Shown: piece after piece, positions 57,955 to 64,000 of the stretch | Layout: the number at the start of each line of letters is the position of its first letter | Numbering within the stretch: position 1 is the stretch's first letter | Made by a program: the position numbers and the translations under genes | Assembly (NCBI GenBank): GCA_028532985.1 | Contig: JANCIK010000006.1 | Location: 1,488,001 to 1,552,000 of the forward strand | Source: Stropharia rugosoannulata | Taxonomy: Eukaryota; Basidiomycota; Agaricomycetes; Agaricales; Strophariaceae | Length of the DNA: 64,000 nucleotides | Reading direction: 5' to 3' | Notes under the pieces: generated by a model | Seen by the model: only the letters and a program-made list of their open reading frames with translations | What the model was told of the DNA's origin: nothing | Database searches by the model: none

Positions 57955-60767
57955 ATGGCGTGGCTTTCTAACCTTCTCGTCGCGGTCCTCGCTGGTTCTT
58001 CCGTCGTTTACTCTCTGCCTAACGCTTCGCCCTTTGGCAAGCGCGTCGGTGAAGAGCTCGATGCGTATTCGATGCACTCTCGCAGTGGCGAAGAACTCGA
58101 CGCGTATTCGATGCACTTCCGCGAGGAGCGCTCACTCGGTGGTGTCTTCGCTCGTGGAAATGACAAGACTTGTCCTGCACCTTTCACGGTCACCAGCAAG
58201 GTCCCCAAGAAGAACATCTGGGCTGGCCTGTCGAAGGAGGAAGTCACCTCCGTCCTCGGCTACGTTCACGACCCCGCTTCCGGCCTTAACATCACCTCTT
58301 ATGACAAGAAAGGACTTTGGGACAACTATGTCTACCTCGTGGAGCAGATTATGCCAAACAAGACCGAGGCTCTCTCCTACATTGACGGTGACGGTCCCTC
58401 CCCGGATCGGTACGCTCGTGTAGCTATCTCCTTTGGTGCCACGGACAAACCGTACTACGAGGACTATATCGTCAGTTTCATTCATATTGTTGATCTTAAT
58501 GCCTGTTCACAATTTTCACCTTTAGGTTGGCCCCCTGCCCATTTCCAACAAGACCAAGGCCGAGCCCTTGACCTACTACTATAATAAGGGCACTTCGAAG
58601 CAGTACAACTTCCGTCACGACAACTCCCTTCGCTCCAAGTGGAAGGCACAGCTCTGCGAAGGCATCCAGGATATCACGCTTGATTTGCTCGGGACTGTGA
58701 GTTAGACTTCAATCTGCAATCCTTCTGATTTACTTAACATTTGTCTTAGTACATTAATACCACAAGCGCAACCTCTGCCTTGCAGGCTATTGATCCTCTC
58801 TGGGAGGAAGATGGTCATATCATTGAATGGTCCCAATTCCGTCTCAACCCTGACAACGTCGGCATTCACTCGGTCTCTACTCTTGTACCTCAAGGTTTCT
58901 ACTTGAAGCTCGGTACGTCTTTCTTATTATGTTGATGTATTTTGTATTCACTTCCAATTGCAGACATTACCGGTCGCGACCCTGCTGCATGGAAGCTTCT
59001 CGGTATCTACTACGGCGGTGTCTACTACGAGAGTGCCGATGAGCTCCGCGCTGCTATTTCCAAGCCCGAATTTGTTAGAACCGAGAAGACGTTTGTCACC
59101 CAGTCCATGATGACCAACCGCACCGGCACACCTCTCCTCTATGACGACGAGGCACCTCCCGTTGCTTATCAGGCCCAGAAGCGCTGGTCCGTCGACAAGG
59201 ATGAGAAATATGTTAAGTGGATGGACTTCGAGTTCTACTGGGGCTTCAACAAGGACGTTGCTGTTACTCTCTACGATGTCAAGTACAAGGGCGAGCGCAT
59301 TTTCTACGAACTCGGTCTTGAAGAGGCTCTTGCTCACTATGCCGGCTCTGACCCCAAGTCGTCTCACACTGCCTTCTTGGACTCTTACTACGGTTTCGGA
59401 CCTTACACCTACGAACTTGTCAAAGGGTGAGTTTGGCTTGTCTATTTAGGATTCTCTTATTAACATCTCCACCTCAGATACGATTGCCCTTGGAACGCTG
59501 ATTATGTCGACTCTGCTCTTCACATGGACGGCAACACGACTACCAACTTCGACAGCATCTGCTTCTTCGAGTCCGACGCGGGCTTCCCTATTCAGAGGCA
59601 TACTACATCCAAGATGGCCACCGTCACTAAGAACATCGTCTTCAATATGCGCTTCGTCTCCACCATCGGCAGTAAGTTTTGTTCTTTACTTACCCTCGCC
59701 TTCAATAACTTACACCTACACCAGACTACGACTATGCTTTCACCTACTCCTTCCTCCTTGACGGCAGCATCGAGGTTACCGTTCGCGCCTCCGGTTACAT
59801 TCAGTCCACCTACTACTATGGTAACGAAGACTACGGCTACAAGATCCAGAAGCACCTCTCTGGCTCCATGCACGACCACGTTCTCTCGTTCAAGGCTGAT
59901 CTAGATATTAAGGGCGATAAGAACACCTTTGAGACCACCAGCTTTGTCCCCGCAACTGTCAAGTATCCTTGGGACAAGAAAGAGATGAAGACTATGAAGG
60001 TCGAGCGCTCCTACCTCAAGTCCGAGGACGATGCAAAAATTAACTGGGCCGCCAACGGTGCTAGCATGTACTCGATCGTCAACAAGGATAAACCCAACGT
60101 CTGGGGCGAGTATCCCGGCTACCGCATCTCTCCTGGTCACGGCACCCCCATCCACTCTACCGTCCTCGACTCGTCCATCATCAAGGAGTCCGGCCATTTC
60201 GCCACCCACCACATGTATGTCACCAAGCACAAGGATACGGAGAAGTGAGTTGTTTTTCTTCCCTTGCGAGGTGCTTCTTCTGAACAATCTCTGTAGGCAC
60301 CTTACCCACAGCACCAACAACATGGACTCTGGAAACCCTGTGGTCGACTTCGGCAAGTTCTTCGACGGCGAGAACCTTGAGCAGGAAGATATTGTCCTCT
60401 GGTTCAGTAAGTGACCTTGTCCTGTTTTATCTATTCGTCCAGCGCTGACGCACTCAACCTACCAGACCTCGGCATGCACCATTTGCCCCACACCGGTGAT
60501 CTCCCCATCACTCTCATGTCGACTGCCCAGTCCTCCGTCGTCTTCAGCCCGCACAATTACCTCCTCAGTGACCCCACCCGCCAGACGCGCCAGCAGGTCG
60601 AGATCGACCTCACCGGTGACAAGGTCAAGGTTGACTACAACGGCAAGAAGCGCAGTACCTGCTCTGCCTCAGGCGGCAAGTTCGTCGTCGACGGCGATTA
60701 CACCGACTACGAGGGTGGTTCGACAGAGAGCAAGATGCCGCGCGTTGCGCCCTGCTCTAACTGCTAA
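57955..60767 (+). CDS. Secreted copper amine oxidase
   Basis: Eight exons (57955-58470, 58526-58696, 58750-58912, 58964-59426, 59478-59671, 59725-60244, 60297-60406, 60466-60767) sum to exactly 813 codons. MAWLSNLLVAVLAGSSVVYS is a signal peptide. The N2/N3 domains follow (PFTVTSKVPKKNIWAGLSKE; RYARVAISFGATDKPYYEDY). The catalytic core has FLDSYYGFGPYTYEL, with the likely catalytic-base Asp, and STIGNYDYAFTYSF, with the NYDY tyrosine that becomes the topaquinone cofactor. The NYDY codons are rebuilt across intron 5. Candidate copper ligands are in GMHHLPHTGDLP and FSPHNYLLSDP. The enzyme oxidises primary amines to aldehydes with release of ammonia and hydrogen peroxide, outside the cell or in the wall. 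All cofactor residues appear intact. A 39-bp duplication lies right after the signal peptide. Confidence 0.92.
58048..58125 (+). repeat. In-frame 39-bp tandem duplication in the amine oxidase
   Basis: Units 58048-58086 and 58087-58125 encode GEELDAYSMHSRS and GEELDAYSMHFRE. They differ at a few positions, several of them synonymous, so the copy is not brand new. The repeat falls between the signal peptide and the first domain, in a region likely to be flexible or a propeptide. Confidence 0.85.
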
Positions 60768-61224
60768 ACTCGCACTTATAGATTAGATATTCGTTACGAC
60801 TAGACATAGACACTTTACGATATTCAAGAACTACATGTCTTTAGATGCCATTAACGAACGATTGTTGTATTAGAATTAACAAAGATAAAGATAATAAACT
60901 TATATCTGAGATGTACTTTTTGTTGTTGGAAATATTCCTAAGATAGATTTGATCCAATATGTAATCATTGTATGCTCTTACAACTGACTTTGCTCTGGGA
61001 CAGCGAGTTTTGGCGCCCAATCAGACGCGTCCGACGTCGGTTACCCGTTTGAGCCCGTTTGGGATTGTTGAACACAGTCATACACAGTCACGTGTGTAAT
61101 TAGAAAGTCGCGTCAACTCCGAGTCGCCTCTCGAGCATCTCTCTGCCCGCCATCAGCCACGTTGACGGCATCCCCTCTTTTGTAGCTAGCTCCACCCCAT
61201 CTCATCTTCTCTAGACGCGAAGAT
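60768..61224. other. Intergenic
   Basis: Amine-oxidase 3' UTR (AT-rich, with aataaacttatatctg near 60,894) followed by the RING gene promoter. An imperfect short duplication, acacagtcatacacagtcac, is seen near 61,073. No gene is recognised. Confidence 0.5.
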
Positions 61225-62220
61225 ATGTCTGTACAGTGCTCTATCTGCCTCTCATCTTTCAAAGACCCTTCATGCTTGCCCTGCGGTACTTATCACCTGA
61301 CTCCTGCTGTTATCGACGCGCCTCTCACCGTCTTGCTGCTCCAGGGCACCTCTTCTGCAAGCCATGTATCGTAGACTATGTTAATTCTCCCCAGAACACC
61401 CGGGTGACGACCAAATGCCCTGACTGTCGCACCCCGTTCAATACCAGTACGCTGCTTTCTTGATATCAGAGTCCTGATGATCAACGCCCGCCCTTTGCAG
61501 CCATGCCAGATGCGAGTCCTGATAAAGTTTCTTATATGTACTTACATTGATTTTGAGAGTCTAGCTCACGTACCTGCCCGAGAAATATCATCCGTTTATC
61601 GCACCCGCGCTAAGGCGGGTGTACGTCGACATCGTAGGACTGGAAAAGAAACTTGACCAGGCCGAGAAGCACCTCAAATCGAAAAAGGACATGGAAGAGT
61701 TGCTTCTGAAGAAGTGCGAGGCGATGAAATTCCAGATGGCCGCACATCAACTTGGCGAGCATACCGCGACCATCGAGCTGAAGAAGACCGAGCGGAAGCT
61801 AAAGCAGACCCAGGCGGAGCACGAAGAGGACGTTGCCGCGCTCCAGGACAAACTGCGAGACCTGGAACTGAGAAATCGCGAACTGGAGTCGAAAAACAGC
61901 GCCTTGTTGTTGAAGACCCTCAACATGATTCAGCGCAGGTAGGATATCAGCACGTTATGCGATGATTGACCCACCGCTCAATTGCTGTGTCAAGATTCGA
62001 TAGTCCATGTCAAGATGCTGACGATGAAGATGAGGCGGACGGCGGGAAGACCTCCCCGCACTGCTTCGGCAGTGTTTCTATCCCTAACCCCAGAACACCA
62101 CAGCAGTCAACGAGGGCAATGAAGCCATTACCTCGCCGTCTGCATGTGCCGCGCAGGTTCCGGGAGGATAGCGATAGCTCGCCGCCACAGTTCGTTCCTC
62201 CCAAAAGACCGCGCATATAG
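61225..62220 (+). CDS. RING-finger protein with coiled coil
   Basis: Five exons (61225-61285, 61345-61446, 61501-61526, 61565-61938, 61995-62220) sum to exactly 263 codons. Exons 1-2 encode a compact N-terminal C3HC4-type RING: CSICLSSFKDPSCLPCGHLF, CKPC, and KCPDCRTPF, so the protein is a likely E3 ubiquitin ligase. Exon 3 is a 26-nt microexon (MPDASPDK) that is needed to keep the frame. Exon 4 begins LTYLPEKYHPFIAPALRRVY and then forms a long coiled coil (VGLEKKLDQAEKHLKSKKDM; LRDLELRNRELESKNSALLL). Exon 5 is acidic then basic and Pro-rich, ending PPQFVPPKRPRI, a possible nuclear-localisation signal. The intron after the microexon would be only 38 nt, unusually short. Substrates are unknown. 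Confidence 0.82.
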
Positions 62221-63154
62221 TCAGAATTTCCTTCGTCAGCATTTCAACGTGTTATTTCCTTGAGTTGATACACGCCTGGCGCAGAAATCGCGGCCCCAAA
62301 CTCTTAAGTACGTTTCCTGCTTAATATTGTAAACGCCGTTTGACCGTTCTTTGGTCACTCGAAACTGTTCCCCTCTTTTCTGTCACACAAACTATTCTGA
62401 GCACTTGTAGGCCCTATCCCGTTCAATAACTGTAAAGTGCTCACTGTACATACCAGTTGTCTATTTTCCATGTACATAACACCGAAAACATCAAACATTA
62501 TTTTACCGTCTAGCATCTCGGATCTGGCGCTCATCACCGCGGCCTGCGTAAGGGAGCGATGACAATGCCCTCGTGGTCGGGCTGAATGAGGCCGAGTCTG
62601 ATTCTTTATGCGCATTAAACACGACTGGGAACTTCGTTTTCCTTTCAGGATGGGAATGCTGAGATGCGCGGTTCGTTGGGAATGAGGACCTCTCCAATCT
62701 GAGGTAGGCAAGTGCGTGCCATGATGAGACGAGAGAACGGAGTACCGGCGCATTAGTCGACAAGCATGGAGCGCAGACCGTGCAAATTGAATCAGCTGGT
62801 TATGGCATTCAAGCGGCTGCGGTTAGATGGTATATGGGCCTGAAATGTTGGGGCGAATATCGATAGAAGCAGCATGGCCAATAAAGAGTGCTCGAGAAGA
62901 CTTTAGGCAAGAACTGTGGCGATATTCGGCCGTGCTGATGGCGAAAGAGGCAGAGGTAGACGGTGGAGAGGGCGGAAGCGAGATGAGGACCAAGCATGGT
63001 GGCGACCGAGTGACGGTTCGGAGGCGCGCACCGGGCCCGGTCTCTCATTTGCCGCCGCGGTAGCCGGTGCAGTTGATATCATGCTCAAAGACGGACATAT
63101 AAATCTCTCTCCGCGCCACTACCCCGCATCCACCATCCCCTCCCTCCCCCACTC
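62221..63154. other. Intergenic, no gene seen
   Basis: About 930 bp between the RING gene and the nitronate monooxygenase, same strand. Only short shadow frames occur. The last 50 bases before ATG 63155 are CT-rich (ccaccatcccctccctcccc), typical of a promoter-proximal leader. Confidence 0.5.
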
Positions 63155-64000
63155 ATGGCCGTCATCACCACTCCCATCACCGAGCTCTTCGGCATCCAGC
63201 ACCCCATCCTGCTCGCTGGGTATGTCCTTCTCGCCATCTCTTGTCCCCCGGATCATGAGCTGACGCTTGGCATAGCATGAACGTCGCTGCAGGCCCCGAG
63301 CTTGCAGCCGCCGTCACCAACGCCGGCGGCCTCGGCGTCATTGGAGGCATTGGATACACACCCAAAATTCTCCGCCAGCAGGTAAGCCATCCTCGCAGCT
63401 TTCCGACACGCCCGGGACGCACGCGCGACTGCTACCCTCCGTGTCGCTTCAACCGGGCTACACATGACATGGCGCTCATGGTTTCGTTGTCTAGATCCAA
63501 TTGATCAAGAAGGATCTGAAGGACCCGAAGGCGCCCTTCGGTGTTGATCTCCTGTTACCACAGGTCGGCGGGAGCGCGCGCAAGACCAACGTACGCTCTA
63601 TAATTGTATTTCTACCCACGGACGCTCATATCCATTGATGGTAGACCGACTACACCAAAGGCCAGCTCCCCGAGCTGCTACAGGTCATCATTGAGGAGGG
63701 CGCGACGCTGTTCGTCTCCGCTGTGGGCGTGCCCCCCAAGTGGGCCGTCGACGACCTGCACAAGGCCGGCATACTCGTCATGAACATGGTCGGGCACCCG
63801 AAGCACGTGAAGAAGGCGCTCGACGTTGGCGTTGACCTCATCTGCGCGCAGGCGGGCGAGGGTGGCGGACACACGGGCGATATCCCTGCGTCGATCCTCA
63901 TCCCCGCGTGCGTAGACGCCGTCAAGGGGCGCACGTCGCCGCTCACCGGCAAGCCGATCTACGTCATCGGCGCGGGCGCCGTGTTCGACGGCCGGGGCCT
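63155..64000 (+). CDS. Nitronate monooxygenase (2-nitropropane dioxygenase), 5' part
   Basis: The gene is cut by the window end. Exons 63155-63219, 63276-63381, 63495-63590 and 63645 onward keep frame. The product starts MAVITTPITELFGIQHPILL and continues AGMNVAAGPELAAAVTNAGG, LGVIGGIGYTP, FGVDLLLPQVGGSARKTN, ATLFVSAVGVPPKWAVDDLH and LICAQAGEGGGHTGDIPASI, finishing in YVIGAGAVFDGRG at the edge. These are the NMO-family TIM-barrel motifs, with the GGHTGD stretch near the FMN site. The enzyme uses FMN and oxygen to oxidise alkyl nitronates such as propionate-3-nitronate to aldehyde or ketone plus nitrite. It probably protects against nitro toxins and is cytosolic. Roughly the last third of the barrel is missing from view. 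Confidence 0.9.

Noticed and set aside
1..64000. tRNA, rRNA, CRISPR, LTR retrotransposon or DNA-transposon genes
   Set aside because: A by-eye search for tRNA B boxes, reverse-transcriptase or transposase motifs, long terminal repeats and regular spacer arrays found nothing convincing. Small or degraded elements could still be missed.

Overview
This window is nuclear DNA from a filamentous basidiomycete, most likely an Agaricomycete. Genes are densely packed on both strands. Most are split by many short GT-AG introns of about 45-75 nt. The recognisable proteins are eukaryotic and mostly fungal: a Rom2-type RhoGEF, a fungal 7TM rhodopsin-like family, a YAT amino-acid permease, an Rxt3 subunit and expanded F-box/LRR proteins. 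I saw no rRNA, tRNA, CRISPR array, bacterial operon or intact transposon. Exon chains were assembled by hand from splice signals and reading-frame continuity. Where every exon sums to a whole number of codons I say so; elsewhere boundaries are approximate.

0-18 kb: a low-complexity hypothetical protein, a BTB/POZ protein, a 7TM rhodopsin-like protein, then a long Rho1 GEF (DEP-like, two tandem DH modules, PH, CNH). The GEF shares a 232-bp promoter with a METTL2/Trm140-type tRNA m3C methyltransferase. An amino-acid permease follows, with a long upstream region rich in GATA motifs.

18-31 kb: mainly housekeeping genes. These are a GPATCH1-like G-patch protein, a Mak11/PAK1IP1 WD40 ribosome-assembly factor divergent from mitochondrial Glu-tRNA(Gln) amidotransferase subunit A, a second 7TM paralogue, the ESCRT-II subunit Vps25, and two small adjacent proteins that both carry a PPxY motif near the C-terminus.

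30-47 kb: an accessory island. It holds a Uma2-like PD-(D/E)XK-fold protein, two decayed F-box/LRR copies, two intact F-box/LRR genes, and between them a 2,232-residue Rxt3 protein (Rpd3L histone deacetylase complex) packed with low-complexity sequence.

47-64 kb: a secreted GH35 beta-galactosidase, a HIRIP3-like histone chaperone with an N-terminal DEK_C-like domain, a coiled-coil SHE3-like protein, a secreted copper amine oxidase, a RING/coiled-coil protein with a 26-nt microexon, and the 5' part of a nitronate monooxygenase cut by the window end.

Together these are ordinary eukaryotic functions (Rho/cell-wall signalling, translation, ribosome biogenesis, splicing, ESCRT sorting, chromatin) with secreted oxidative and hydrolytic enzymes typical of a saprotroph. 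The most unusual parts are the tandem-DH GEF, the nuclease-fold/F-box island and the paired PPxY proteins beside VPS25.
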